From Rotaria sp. Silwood1 (lineage: Eukaryota > Rotifera > Eurotatoria > Philodinida > Philodinidae): a stretch of DNA of 64,000 nucleotides. The position numbers and the translations under genes are program-made. The notes below the pieces were generated by a model. The model saw only the letters and a list, made by a program, of their open reading frames with translations, ran no database searches and was not told the origin of the DNA. Below are positions 23,670-34,347 of this stretch, in pieces (within the stretch, counting starts at the first letter, position 1; each line of letters starts with the position of its first letter). The DNA is taken from the NCBI GenBank assembly GCA_905250075.1, contig CAJNOP010000025.1, positions 1,612,318 through 1,676,317 on the forward strand, written 5' to 3'.

Positions 23670-26600
23670 ATGGCACTCGAGAACGGAAAACATGTTATGC
23701 TCTCATACAATCGAAAAGATGAAAGTATGATTAGAAGAGTATACAATATTCTTCAAAACAATAATATTCAAGTTTGGTTTGATGAACAAGACTTGAAAGG
23801 CGATATATTTGACAGGTATAGATCTCTTAGCATGACAGTTCTTTGTTTAACATTTCAATCTTTTTATTCGGATGCTTAGTATGGCAACAGCAGTAAACGA
23901 TGCTGCAATTGTCTGCTGCTTTATGACACCGGAGTACGAAAATTCTGAATATTGTAAACTCGAATTAGAACATGCACAAAAACTTGGCAAACCCATCATC
24001 CCATGTATGGTTAGCGATAGAGAAGTATGGAGGCCATCCCCACGAAAGTGGTTAAGCTTCATAACTGGCTCAATATTATCCATTGACTTCTCCAATATTT
24101 CTGAAGAAAACATCGTGACAAAAGTGAACGAACTTATTGATCGAATAAAGAATCGACCTTCATCTTCAGTAATAGAACCATCCACTTCACCAAGTATATT
24201 AATTCAATCGATTAAACAGGAATATTTACGAAACGATCATATTCAAAGAATGGTAAATGAAGAAAAAAGTTTTCCAATCGAACAAAGTTATATTAATTTG
24301 GCAATAATAGAAAACAAAGAGCAACAAGAAAAAGAAAAAAAGCTTTGTAATACTCAGCAGGACAATACAATTATAGATACATTTGAAGAAATATACGGTA
24401 CTAAGACTGCAATAGATGTCAAGGACTTGTTTAAAAACTCTAAGGATCAGACAAAGAAGATTCTTGTGCTTGGGCGAGCTGGAATTGGAAAATCCACATT
24501 TTGTCGATATGTAACCTACCGATGGGCAAAAGGTGAAATTTGGTCGGAATATGAGCTGGTTATTCTAATTCAGTTACGTCTATTGACAACTAATCGCTAT
24601 CCATTGAGTCAAAACTATTCACCTATCGATCTTCTAAAAAGAGAACATTTTCCATATGATGATTTATTGGACGCAGATAGAAGACGTTTCAAAGAGAAAT
24701 GTGATAAAGGTCAAGTTCTATGGATATTAGATGGCTATGATGAGTTTGTGCAAAACACTTCAGAACAATTAAAAGATGTCTTTGAGTATATACGTAAGAC
24801 ACAACATCATATTTTGACATCGCGACCATATGCAATCACATTACCATATCAAGTGACAATGGAAATTACAGGGTTTACAGATGATAATATTGTCAAGTAT
24901 GTGAATCAGTTCTTCAGTCAGATTCAAGATGAACTGAAAGAAGCTTCATCACAAGGTCAAAAGTTATTAGAGTTCTTGAAATCAAATCGTAGCATTTGGG
25001 GTATTGCACACATTCCAGTGAATCTAGAATTGATCTGTAGTCTTTGGGGTGATAATGAGCAGCCAGAAACAAAAACACTTACAATTACAGCATTGTATAG
25101 CAAGATTACACAATGGCTATGTCGACGATATTTGACAAAACAACAAAATATGAACACCGAGCACATGACTAACGAGCGCGTTCGTCAACATTGCGAAAAA
25201 GAGTTAACTTTCTTAGAAACTATAGCTTTCCATGCCATGCAAGATAACACGATAATATTAAGCCCGAAACTTCTCAAAGGCTCAGAGGAGGAGAGCAAGT
25301 GTTTGTTAGACGATTCTCCACAACTACTCAATATTGGCATTCTAAAATCGCTTAACGACAAACCCACTGGTTGCCATATTGAAAGTGAAAGACAACATTA
25401 TTTTATCCATCTCAGTTTTCAAGAACATTTTGCAGCGCGCTATTTAATAACCATACTCAACAGTTCTTCACCTGAAAAAGCAATCGATTTTGTCAAACAT
25501 CATAAGTATAATCGACGTTTTGCATTGGTATTTAGTTTTATGTCCGGTCTTCTTATGCAAAATAATAGTAAAAAATGCATGGAACTATTTTGGGACACTA
25601 TACTAGGAGAACCACTGGATCTAGTTGGTTTAAGACACATACAACTAATTATCTCCTGCATCGAAGAAACAGTTGGTATGTCTAGTTTTCGTCAACGTAA
25701 TGAGTTAATGCATTCTATAGTCGAGTGGATAAAGATCGCTGTCTCCGTGAAATATTATGTTATCTTCAACGAACTTGCAAACTCTTTGGGAAGAACTACT
25801 TCATTGGTACATGAACCATGCATACAAGATACACTTATAGAGCTGCTGCAAAATGAAAAAGGAGAAAAGAAGGAAAAAGTGCTCTGTCTGGTTTCAAAAC
25901 TACTGTTGTCCAATCCATCACATGAGTTAGTTAATCTACTGCTTATTGAACGTCGTAATTCGAATACAGAAGGCAGAAACGATGCCTTAAAAGCTCTCTG
26001 TAGATTGGATGATAAAGCAATAATTGATAATATCATCATTGAACTCGTGAGTATGCTTACAGATGAGAATGATGATCTCAGACACAATGCATGTGAGCAA
26101 CTGATTGTAATAAGACAAGAGAAACCCGATATTAATTTCATCCATAGACTGTTGCCTCTGCTCGGAGATACAAACCATAATGTTAGATGTTATTCATGCC
26201 AGGTATTCAGCGTAATGGGTGAAAAAGCAGCAACAAATGATGTGATCAACAGTCTGATAACTGCACTTAGAGATGAGAATCATGATGTTAAAGTATGGGC
26301 ATGTCGAGCTCTTGGAAACATGGGTGAAAAAGCAGCAACTAACGATGTGATCAGCGGACTGATGACTGCNNNNNNNNNNAGCAACTAACGATGTGATCAG
26401 CGGACTGATGACTGCACTTGGAGATGAGAATGTTAGAAACAGTGCATGTTACGCTCTTGCAAACATTGGTGAAAAAGCAGCAATTAACGATGTGATCAAC
26501 GGACTGATGACTGTACTTGGAGATGAGAAGCATCATGTCAGAGTAAGCGCATGTCGAGTTCTTGAAAATATGGGTAAAAAAGCAGCAACTAATGATGTGA

Positions 26601-27784
26601 TCAACGGACTGGTGACTGCACTTAGAGATGAGGATGAGGATGTTAGAAACAGTGCATGTTACGTTCTTGCAAACATGGGTGAAACAGCAGCAACTAACGA
26701 TGTGATCAACGGACTGATGACTGCACTTGGAGATGAGAAGCATCAAGTCAGAGGAAGCGCATGTTACGCTCTTGGAAACATTGGTGAAAAAGCAGCAACT
26801 AACGATGTGATCAGCGGACTGATGACTGCACTTGGGGATGAGAAGCATCATGTCAGAGTAAGCGCATGTTACGCTCTTGCAAATATTGGTGAAAAAGCAG
26901 CAACTAACGATGTGATCAATGGACTGATGACTGCACTTGGGGATGAGAAGCATCATGTCAGAGTAAGCGCATGTCGAGTTCTTAGAAATATGGGTAAAAA
27001 AGCAGTAACAAATGATGTGATCAACGGACTGATGATTGCACTTGAGGATGAGGATGAACATGTTAGAACAAGTGCATATGAAGCCCTTGGAAACATGGGT
27101 GAAAAAGCAGCAACTAACGATGTGATCAACGGACTGATGACTGCACTTGGAGATGAGAAGCATCATGTCAGAGTAAGCGCATGTCGAGTTTTTGGAAATA
27201 TGGGTAAAAAAGCAGCAACTAATGATGTGATCAACGGATTGATGACTGCACTTGGAGATGAGGATGAATTTGTTAGAAACAGTGCATGTGAAGCTCTTGG
27301 AAACATGGGTGAAAAAGCAGCAACTAACGATGTCATCAACGGGATCTTGAATGTACTTGATGGTTCAAGTTATAACTCTGCATTTGTTGCTAGCACTGCG
27401 CTTGTAAACATGCTCCACTTTTCATCAGCAATGATGAAATTACACACAAACACTATTAAGAAACTCTCTTTCCAGATGGAACGCGGTCATTTGAAAAACC
27501 TTAGGTTTATTTCGTTAGACCATTTCGTCAAAGTTTTTTTTGATAAAAAAGAATCTGCTTGGCTTCCTGTTATAACTCGTGTCGCGTTGTTGGGGGGAAA
27601 TTCTATTACTGTTAACGGTAAGACCATTGTGTTGTTTGGTAGTAAACAACCCATAGAATTGCAAGTTGTCAGCAAAGAATTACGTGAACAATTCGTGGAA
27701 GCGTTTACTTCTCAACTCAGAAGGCTTCAATCGTCTTTTGAAGCTGTCATCGAATCCGAAAATGTAGTCCGTCTTCAACAATAA
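23670..27784 (+). CDS. TIR-NACHT-HEAT receptor (NLR-like STAND protein)
   Basis: Two exons (23670-23815, 23880-27784) with a 64-bp intron; at least ~1,340 residues, interrupted by ten Ns at 26370-26379. Residues ~7-125 form a TIR domain: KHVMLSYNRKDE, VWFDEQDLKGD (BB loop), then EYCKLELEHA, whose Glu matches the catalytic position of NAD-cleaving TIRs. A NACHT NTPase follows: P-loop GRAGIGKST at ~247, Walker B VLWILDGYDEF at ~329, sensor HHILTSRPYAI. A helical region (HYFIHLSFQEHFAARYL, typical after NACHT) leads into HEAT/PBS-lyase-like repeats from ~740, the last nine or so being nearly identical 35-residue units. A final ~140-residue domain ends at the stop, which overlaps an AATAAA. The predicted role is intracellular sensing: ligand binding by the repeats, NACHT oligomerisation, TIR signalling or NAD hydrolysis. 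ATG 23670 was chosen as the first ATG before the TIR strand. Confidence 0.9.
26200..27345 (+). repeat. Tandem 105-bp units encoding HEAT repeats
   Basis: Unit of 35 codons with core AATNDVINGLMTALGDE then VR.SAC..L.NMG.K. About two units precede the gap and nine follow it. Two unit types alternate in places: type A (EKHHVRVSACRVL, GKK) and type B (EDE.VR.SA, GEK), giving A-B dimers of 210 bp at least three times. Synonymous sites are also nearly identical between units, which shows recent duplication or conversion. Confidence 0.9.
26370..26379. other. Assembly gap (10 Ns) inside the HEAT array
   Basis: Exactly ten Ns. The 34 bases before the gap (ending GGACTGATGACTGC) are repeated after it. 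The reading frame differs across the Ns, so the gap length is nominal and the true repeat number is unknown. Confidence 0.95.
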
Positions 27785-28045
27785 AATTGAAAAGCGTCCG
27801 TCGATTATTATGAATATGTACTCTGGTTTACTTGTAATGAAGCATTAGTGACATTTGATTTTATGTAACTACATTTGGTTTTGCTTTCACTGACTACTTC
27901 TTGTCTTTTTATTATCACTTATATTCGTGAGTTTTTGTGAATCTTTTTTATTTTTTCTAAAATGATATACCGTAACCATTGACGATATTTGAAAAAAATG
28001 TAATGGATCCAACAGAAGCATAGGCCGTGAGTGAGCTTCATATCG

Positions 28046-28116
28046 TCACCGTCACCCATACCTTCATTCCCACACTGACATATTCACAACTAGACACGCA
28101 CACCTCCATCCTACAA
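28046..28116. repeat. Telomere-like C-rich patch
   Basis: CACCGTCACCCATACC, CCCACACTGACA and GACACGCACACCTCC: a degenerate C-strand TGTGGG-like tract lying ~100 bp from the G-rich tract of opposite orientation. Confidence 0.5.
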
Positions 28117-28213
28117 CGAAATATATACTTGTGTGACACTGTTCCAGGTAGGCAGTTCAGTAACATTCTTTTGATTCAAACATCGTCTGAGCCGACAAAA
28201 GCCATTCATTGTA

Positions 28214-28318
28214 AGGGTGAATGTGGGGTGTGCGATATGGAGTGTCGGTGTAGGTGGGTGTGGGTGAGTGTGGATGTGGGGTGTAGGTGGGCGTGGTTGA
28301 GCGTGGGTGGGTGTGGGT
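28214..28318. repeat. Degenerate (TGTGGG)n interstitial telomere-like tract
   Basis: Continuous G-rich tract with units such as GTGTGGGTGAGTGTGGATG and GTGGGTGGGTGTGGGT. It resumes at 29030-29070 after the inserted elements, so the two parts were one tract. TGTGGG is, to my knowledge, the bdelloid telomere repeat; the match here is degenerate. Confidence 0.65.
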
Positions 28319-29029
28319 CAGACTTGGGTACGGTTCGAGTTTTCGAAAAATGAATCGAACCGATCTGAACCGAAATTTAAAATAAGCTGAGAAATGCATT
28401 GAAAAAATGTTTTTCGATAGGCTCAATTCGTGTTTTTCGGAAACCAAACCAGAGATGTCCACCGCGGCTGAAAATCTGCCGCTGCCGCGCCGCGGCCTTA
28501 GAATAAAAAAGTTGCCGCACCGCAGCCGCGCCGCGACGGTTTATAAAAAATGTTGCCGCGGCGCTGCCGCGCCGCGATGGCTTATAAAAAAAGCGTTGCC
28601 GCGCCGCTGCCGCGATGAATTATAAAATAAACGTGCCGCCGCCGCGCCGCTGCCGCGGCGGTTTACAAAAAAGTGTTTCTAATTTCACTGCTGCGACTAT
28701 ATTTGACCAGAGATATTGGTACTAGTCCATCAGATTCATTCAGTCTCGGGGTGTTTCATTTGTAAACCCTGAAATTCTATTAAATTCATGCAGTTTTTCA
28801 ATGTTCCCCAAAAAAATCCTGCCGCTGCCGCGCCGCTGCCGCGATGGTCTTTTAAAAAACCTGCCGCTGCCGCCACAGGCCATCGCGGCAGCGGCGCGGC
28901 AGCGGCAGCGGCAGCGCCGCGATGGACATCTCTGAACCAAACCGAACCGAAACCGAAAAGTCGTAAACCGAACCGAACTGAAGCCGAGGTCGGTTTGAAA
29001 GGTTGTGAACCGAGCCGTGTCCATCTCTG
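28319..29029. mobile_element. hAT-like non-autonomous element A, with element B inside
   Basis: Flanked by identical 8-bp copies of GTGTGGGT (28311-28318 and 29030-29037). Ends are CAGACTTGGGTACGGTTCG and, inverted, CAGAGATGGACACGGCTCG (14 of 19 match). Subterminal sequence is rich in ACCGAA motifs on both sides. An 8-bp duplication plus CAG-starting ends fits hAT. The duplication lies in a repeat, so taken alone it is weaker evidence. About 218 bp of its own sequence remain when element B and its duplication are discounted; there is no transposase. Confidence 0.7.
28450..28934. mobile_element. hAT-like non-autonomous element B (485 bp)
   Basis: Flanked by a perfect 8-bp duplication AACCAAAC (28442-28449 and 28935-28942). 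Ends are CAGAGATGTCCACCGCGGC and, inverted, CAGAGATGTCCATCGCGGC (18 of 19 match). The left half holds about four tandem ~40-bp subterminal units, each a GCCGC-rich block followed by TTATAAAA; the right half has GCCGCTGCCGC blocks in both orientations. No coding capacity. The open frames here are GC-rich low complexity. Confidence 0.88.
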
Positions 29030-29121
29030 GTGTGGGTGAGTGTGGGTGGGTATGGTTGTGGATTTGGGCATCTAACGTGAACCTTGTCTTCAGTGCCACC
29101 TGCACCCACACTCGATATCCA
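29030..29121. repeat. Telomere-like tract, G-rich then C-rich
   Basis: G-rich 29030-29070 (GTGTGGGTGAGTGTGGGTG) is the continuation of the 28214 tract after element A. A C-rich patch follows at 29092-29121 (CACCTGCACCCACACTCG). Confidence 0.55.
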
Positions 29122-29380
29122 GATCCTTCTCTAATTGTACTTCAAGTGTTTGTATTGTAAAAGTATTTGATGTTAGTAATTTAGAGCAGATAACTCAGTT
29201 ATTCTGTTCAAATTTGCTTTTTGTTTGATAAATTTTCCTTTTGATACGTTTTGCATAATTAATAAATATAATCTTCAAAAATATTCTTGTTAAATATTTA
29301 TTTGTATGAACTATAAAATTATGCTATAAATTGAAAAAGAACCGGGATATTTTCGAAGATTTGAGTTTATTTACTTTTAT

Positions 29381-32045
29381 TCAATGTAACATCTTGACAT
29401 TATCTATAACTAAGCTTTGTAGAATAAAATCAACAATTAGAACATATATTGAAATAAATATTACAAGAAGAGGTAAAGCTGGCATTCGGTATTCTTTCCA
29501 AAGAGATCCAATCCAATCTGTGAGCATAATACCAATTTGAAAGTTGATAATGAAACCAAAAAGTACACATATTTGTAGTGTTGTTGATGATATTGGTGAT
29601 AATGTCCATAGAAGAAGCAGATTGTATAACAAAAAATCACCGTCTCCCAAAGCTTTGTAACCTTTAATCGCATCTATTTCATCTTCAATGTCATGAGTAT
29701 AATAGCAAAAGATCGAAAATGTTGGATATGTCGACATTCCATAACTCATAGAAGTATTTTTCATCAAATTACGGAATCGACCATGAATATGCAAACAAGC
29801 AAAGCTATATAAAAAACCAAACAGATAAAATATATAATCGAAAAAAACGAAGCCCTTATTTTTTCTCAAAAGCATGAGAAACAAATCTTTTAATAATAAT
29901 AAATAATCAGTCGTTATCAGAGATGTTGGTCGCTGTTTTTTTTTGACTCGATCGGTCGGAGGTCGAACCCGACCCGCTTGATGGGTTGAATTTTTTTCTT
30001 CGACCCATGGGCTGCCCTACGGGTTGAAGATTTATCAACCTGTCACAGGCTGCTCGTAGGCTAACCCGAAGGTTAATACAAACTTTACCAGCTTATTTTT
30101 TTACTGGTATGTTGGGATTTTTATTTATTAGTGGAATTGAGGTTTTATAATTTCAATATTATCTTTGATTTTTGAGTAGAGACATAAGTATTTAAAAAGT
30201 TGAACTAAAGTTCGGAAGAAAAAACAGTAACATAAAAGTTGCAGAACGTGATCATGAAAAAAAAATTAATAAAGCAGATACTATTTGAGGGTGTTTTGGG
30301 TTGTTGCTCTTATTCTCACCCACATCCCATAAACGAACATGGAGAGAAAAGTACATGCATAGCAGATAATCCAAAAGGTCTGTGATGGTTTTGTTTTTGA
30401 TAGATTGCTGTAATGGAATATCGTACACTTATTTTGGTCATCCGAAATAACGAATTGCATGATGTAAAAATTCATGACGGAACTTGATTAAAATTTTTTT
30501 ATTCAATATTACAAATATTCAAAAATCAAAAGTCTGAAAAACTCTCGTGCAACTTTAGTTATAATATTTCTACCCAAATATATCTCTTTAAACTGTTTTA
30601 TTATTCACTCTCGGACTTTTCAAACATTGTTTATGTACATTTGTGCATTACAATAAAGGCTTTCGTTTAATGTTGAAATGATTGATCTAGCATATAAGAG
30701 AATAGTTAGTAGACGATGTGGGTAGAACATAGTATTTTATGCTTTTGGAGTTTACAAAATCAAAAAGTTGCGTGATTGAATGTGTCATGTAGAAAACTTC
30801 CGTTGTGCTCCAAATAAGGCTGTTTGGCAGAAGACTCTATAGTCTTCCTTTATCGTACAAAATATATAGCTTCTGACAATCTCTCTTTCGAAATAGACTT
30901 CCGTTTTTCCACTGCAATTGACAGAGATGAAAACCACTGTTACTAGAGAACATCGTAAAAAACGTTTATTTTGACTGTTATAAAACATATATAGGGATTT
31001 TGTATTCTTTTTTACAGTAACAATGACATGTATCTAAATTATGCAATTTAAATTCATCGATTAAATATATAATCGATTTAATGAATTCAATGCAATCTCT
31101 TGTGCGTGCAAAACAATAGTGGAAATTTTCTGAAGCTTTTTGCTTTAAAATATTTCTGATTTTCGAAAAAAATTAATCGAATTCTTTCATCAAATTTTTG
31201 CACTAGACATTTCTCTTTTTGAAAGACAAAATCAAGTTTTTAAAGCGCTCAATCATGGTACTAGATTGAAGGTCAAATCAACAGAGAAATTTTGTGGCAT
31301 TCGTCATGTGAACCTGCTTTCAAATAAATAGATGAATGACTAGAACTACTACGTAAGGAAAAAAATTGTCAAATGAATCTGGGTGCTGAAGAACGAAAGA
31401 AATAGTAGTAAATAGGTCACTAGAAGAGCGAAGAAATTGTGTGAATAGTAAACATAAACCTAGATGCAAGGAAAGAATGAAATACAAAGTTTGTAAACGG
31501 ATCGAACCTGGTTGAACTAGCGAGTATACGGAAAAATATAATCTGACCCGCGAAACCCGTAAGCTCGTGACCCGTCAACATCTCTGATCGCTATTGCTAT
31601 ATACTAATATCATAGTTTTTAGAATATATTTCGAAATACATAAATATTTACTTATATGCCAGCAAAAGAAGCAAACCATATCAGAACAAGATGAATTAAA
31701 AGAAAATAGCGAAGAAACAGATTGTAAAACATAAATGCTTCAATAGCCGTTAATCTACATATTGATGTTTGATAAAGAATTAGAAAAGGATATGAAAGTT
31801 TATGAAAACACCATTGAAATATCAGATAACTGAATTGCCATACAAGAAAAGAAATAGTAAATATATCTACTGAATACCAAAAGTGAAAACTATCGTACCA
31901 TCGAGCTAACAACCATACATTGAACACCGATAAAATTCTCAATAGTAATCGAAATATTATTTTAGAACCGTAATATCATATCAGTGCGATAAAGAAAAAT
32001 GGGCAATTAACCAAGATTAACAAATTTAGTTTGTCATTTGTACTT
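29381..32045 (-). pseudogene. Multi-pass membrane protein gene, probably decaying
   Basis: Minus strand. The right part (about 32045 down to 31660) reads LNLLILVNCPFFFIALI, a TGA stop, then YYGSKIIFRLLLRILSVF and further hydrophobic segments to LIWFASFA. The left part (29886-29381) reads LFLMLLRKNKGFVFFDYIFY and continues to LQSLVIDNVKMLH, then stop. Together there are about seven or eight strongly hydrophobic helices. The parts would be joined by an intron (29887-31659) holding a 1.67-kb transposon, but phase is kept only with a GC donor (TG|GCATAT). With the nearby GT donor a stop is read first. No start ATG is visible, so upstream exons are missing or lost. Family not recognised. The in-frame stop and weak donor favour a pseudogene. 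Confidence 0.5.
29918..31586. mobile_element. hAT-like element C (1.67 kb) in an intron
   Basis: Ends are CAGAGATGTTGG and, inverted, CAGAGATGTTGA (11 of 12). Flanks are GTCGTTAT (29910-29917) and ATCGCTAT (31587-31594), matching at 6 of 8, as expected for an aged 8-bp duplication. Subterminal DNA carries GACCCG/CGGGTC motifs on both sides (for example GTCGAACCCGACCCG and TCTGACCCGCGAAACCCG). The interior is AT-rich and has no recognisable transposase. It sits entirely in the presumed intron of the membrane-protein gene. It shares the CAGAGATG terminus with elements A and B. Confidence 0.72.
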
Positions 32046-34347
32046 CTAGATCAATAAACTGGAACTAGTAGCTATTATTATCCGCATAACATTGTTCATT
32101 CTTTTTATTTTTATAATCGTTTCAGAAGATAATTATTTGTGACAAGAGGAGTTGTATTTGTTGATATGAATTTTAGTCTAAATTTTCTTTGAAGTATTTG
32201 TTAATATTCTTCGCATTACAGTAATAATTTTTTTCTTGTTTATTCCATCTGTTTATTCAAGAACCAATAAGGTCGAACGAAAAATACTCATTCAATGAAA
32301 CAGAGAAAGTTAGTTATGTGTGTCTTCCTGTTGTATGGATGGTTATAGTTATGATCGAACAAAAAATATTTAGTCTATGATTGCATCCGCTTGCACTATC
32401 AAATGAATGCCTAAATAAGCAACATTAAAACGCTGAGAGTAGAACTCATTTTGAAACGATCGTATATACAGAATATGAAGGATTTTATTGATACTTTATG
32501 TGTGATGTTAAATTGTTTTGATCAACTTAAATGAGAAAGTTGTTTTGAATGACGTCTTGCATTTGCATTGTTCTCAAGCAAAATTGATTGTACTTTTGTC
32601 AATCAGCACTATTTTATAGTTTCTATTCTTTATATAAAACACATATTACACAAAAAGTAAGTATATAGTTAAGTATACATTCTGGTTTAATACATTTCTA
32701 TCATAGTTTTATTCTGGTGTTTCCATTCGAACCTCATATTATATAACACTTCTAATTTATTGAAAGATCTGCGTCAGACGAAATTAATAAATCTATCTAT
32801 ACCCTGAAACTGATGAATGTGCGACGTAGACTTTTGTTGATAACAACAGTTAACCAGATGTTTTAACTAAAATTTTTAACTTGAGTGAAATATTCGTTCT
32901 GAAAAATACCATTAATTGCAATAATAAGATAAGAAAAGAGTATGTGTGTGTATCCTCTTATCATCCACACCCACACCAACAAGGAAGCCATAGAAACCAA
33001 AACCCTTTTGACGTTTTTCTAGTATCACTAAGGGCTATATATGAGCAAAATATCACGTCAAAAGTGGAGCTTCATCTGGAGGTGTTCCCTCGTAAACACT
33101 TATTGGTATGTGGTAAATAAATGTAACGTTGTTACGAAGACCTGATTCTTGGTACTGTGTCTAGTTTATATAATAGAACAATTATTTCAATAATACAAAC
33201 ATCAGATAGCGGTTGCATAGAATTCAAACTTGATTTTGACTTTTGGTGTACTTGTCGAATGATGAATCTCTCCAAATATCTTTAATTTTTGTTATGTTTT
33301 CGATTTTTCTGGTTATTATTAAATTTAATGATGGTAATCCATACGTATTCTACGTGTTTTCAAACAAGAAAGAATTTATAAAAAAAATTGATGGCAGACA
33401 TTTACAGTTGCTAGTGCTTTTTAGGTTTTGTCTTTCTTCTTTGTATGTGTGTCCAGGCATATTTATTCATGTTAAAAAAATAGAAAAAAATACTAGCTAG
33501 GAAAAGAACTTACTAGTAGGAACATTGAAACAAATATTCTCAGTTCAAAGCTCCGGAGCATGTTTCGAAAATGTAGCAGAACTATAGTTTACTGCAGTAA
33601 AAAATTTTAAGTCTCACAGAGACTTAAGAAATCTTCTTAGAAGTTAAAACAACCAATTCAAACAAACATACACTGAATGAAAAGCATAAACAAAAAATCG
33701 ATCTAGTTTTCGTTCGCGATTTGCTGTTGTACGCATTAACAAGCAAAGAAAATGATTTCATAAAGGAATGAGAAATCCAAAACCGATTATACAATGTGAA
33801 AATTCCTCTTCAGACTCTCTAGAAAACCGTCTTTTTGGAAGAAGTTTTTTTGAGTTCCGACCTAGCTGAAAACTTCAGTCTATATGCGATTCGTGTCTTA
33901 GAGTCTATCCTGAAGTTTTTAGACTTTTTCTCATATGATTAGAGAGATATTCACTAATTCTTTTCTAAAAAAAAATATAATTCTTGTAAAGAATAAAAGG
34001 TGGATACGTCTTATTTCGACAGAAATAGTTCATATACGTTATGAATTTCCTAATCACTCATGATAATCATAATCTCGATTCACACTTATCATAAAACCCG
34101 ATATCAATGATAAAATAGTAATATGTTCGTTTTTGGACGTTGTTCAACCTTGGGTCATCATGTAACTGAATAGCTTATACACATTTCTATCTTTATAATG
34201 ATGAAACATATACATGTGGTGCCTCTACTAATGTCCGATTAGTCAGTCAATATGGCCATTCTTTAATCTATATAATCATCGATATACTACTTTTTTTCAG
34301 TTCAGATTTCCCATTCACTATCAAATCTTCTGATGTGTTAGTTAATC
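32046..34347. other. Intergenic, no gene seen
   Basis: AT-rich DNA. Open stretches at 32881-33120 and 33243-33500 show no conserved character. A small C-rich patch (CATCCACACCCACACC, near 32962) resembles the telomere-like patches. Confidence 0.45.

Noticed and set aside
26351-27166. Long minus-strand open frame of 271 codons
   Set aside because: It is the antisense of the HEAT array; its Cys/Ser/His-rich repeat is an echo of the plus-strand 105-bp units, with no domain of its own.
28407-29111. Several overlapping Arg/Ala/Pro-rich frames on both strands
   Set aside because: They come from GCCGC and ACCGAA low-complexity DNA inside elements A and B and cross the element ends.
30281-30988. 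Two short minus-strand frames inside element C, tested as transposase remnants
   Set aside because: No BED finger, DDE-type or hAT dimerisation features could be read.
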